The position numbers and the translations under genes were made by a program. A stretch of 64,000 bases of DNA, taken from Balanoglossus misakiensis. Lineage: Eukaryota > Hemichordata. Below are positions 63,015 through 64,000 of the stretch, piece after piece. Position 1 is the stretch's first letter. The number at the start of each line of letters is the position of its first letter. The notes under the pieces are model-generated. The model was not told where the DNA came from. It ran no database searches and saw nothing but the letters and a program-made list of their open reading frames with translations. The stretch is taken from NCBI GenBank assembly GCA_040954595.2, contig CM082582.2, forward strand, positions 8,680,001-8,744,000, given 5' to 3'.

Positions 63015-64000
63015 GTGAGTCAGAAAGCTTCAGCCAACATGATGAATGGCACGTACATGTTCCGTGAGCGAGCGGGCAAGCAACTTTGCATGACTATATA
63101 CAGTTCAAGCGTCGAAATCGATGGACGCGTTACTGTGACTTTTCCCTTTTTAATAAATTGCATGATATGATATAGAAGAATTCCCATCATTACGACAATT
63201 CATTTGTCGCGGGGCTGTTGGAATCCTCATTCCGATTAGGGGCAGTTTGGGGAGGTTCGATTTAATCTTCGATACGGGTTCATCTCAGGAAACTGACTGA
63301 CTTATTATATAAATACAGCTGATGAAATTACGCCAAGTGAAAGAGTTGGGCTAAAGTCCCACAGAAAAATACACAGTCGAACAAGACCGACGTAATGGCG
63401 CGATCACGTGACTGGGCGCTGTCTGTCTATTCATGTTACATGTACGTGTACTTGGTGTGATGTAACCAAGGCGAGTCCAAATGCATCGGGACAGACTCTT
63501 CTTTATTAGTCAAGAAATTCAGAGAATCGTCGCGTCACAGCTGCCATGGTTGAATATTGTGACATAGGTGTATTAAAATAGCCGCACCTGTGAAACTGAA
63601 AGGAAATCATGTTGTATTGAGTTCACAGTCACTGAGTCAGTAATATTTATAGATCATACATTGTACAGCATTGTTTTTGTTACAAGCCAATTCTGAATCA
63701 AAGTGTACAACTGTACAGTATTTTATGAAAACCCAGACAGACTGTCGGTGTATGAAACTAATTGGGCTCAGTGATACTATTACCAGGTACTTATAGTATC
63801 GTCGCATGTATTTAATTGTAAATTTTCACTGATTGAAAAGATATAGATTTTCATTACATTTTGGCAATCTTGCCTGTAATTAAATACCAAAGTCCCTTCT
63901 AGGTGGGAATGAAATCGTGGGAGGATTATGACCATACGCCAGCAGTTTAGCATGATTAGTCACAATCCCCTATCCTTCAGCAACAAGTTGTATGTGGTCT
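63015..64000 (+). other. Cytochrome b5 intron 1 (runs off the window)
   Basis: I searched for an exon continuing with HPGG and saw none. One acceptor-like site, CCCTTCTAG at about 63893-63901, is followed by a frame that stops within 16 codons. Treated as intron. Confidence 0.5.

Noticed and set aside
63893-63950. Second exon of cytochrome b5
   Set aside because: The site has an acceptor-like CTTCTAG, but the frame lacks HPGG and stops after 15 codons.

Overview
ORGANISM. This is nuclear DNA of an animal, probably a marine invertebrate. Genes are split by canonical GT-AG introns, intergenic space is long and microsatellite-rich, and the families present are metazoan: cytoplasmic intermediate filaments, a lysosomal-type CLC exchanger with CBS domains, and a cytochrome b5. 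Both intermediate filament (IF) proteins have a long, lamin-length rod (about 358-360 residues between the two rod-end motifs, against about 310 in vertebrate cytoplasmic IFs). That argues against a vertebrate or amphioxus and fits a hemichordate, another non-chordate deuterostome or a lophotrochozoan. I cannot name the species. LAYOUT. 1-3.1 kb: intergenic, with a (CAA)n tract. 3.1-7.9 kb: IF gene 1 on the minus strand, 10 coding exons, 516 aa; its 3' tail exons lie in a direct duplication in which one copy is partly deleted. 11.3-14.3 kb: IF gene 2, a head-to-tail paralog on the minus strand, 8 coding exons, 466 aa. 17.3-22.6 kb: a 15-exon CLC-6/7-type Cl-/H+ exchanger on the minus strand, 879 aa, complete. 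25.5-30.3 kb: a 4.8 kb tetranucleotide array, (CACC)n with CAAC/CATC variants, capped at both ends by (TCAC)n; its minus strand is (GGGT)n-like and strongly G-quadruplex-prone. 30-64 kb: mostly gene-poor, with a two-exon fragment of a secreted or membrane protein (41.5-44.5 kb, minus), a candidate first exon of an unknown protein (58.65-58.8 kb, minus), and the first coding exon of a cytochrome b5 (62.9 kb, plus) that runs out of the window. HOW IT FITS TOGETHER. The IF pair is a clear tandem duplication: exons 2 to 5 are identical in length (185, 283, 186, 126 nt) and exon 6 differs by one codon. The two proteins are the obvious candidates to co-assemble. I see no functional link between the IF genes, the CLC and cytochrome b5 beyond proximity. 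No rRNA, tRNA, transposase, reverse transcriptase, CRISPR or prokaryotic operon structure was found. Exon boundaries below were worked out by hand from splice signals and reading phase; no transcript evidence was available.
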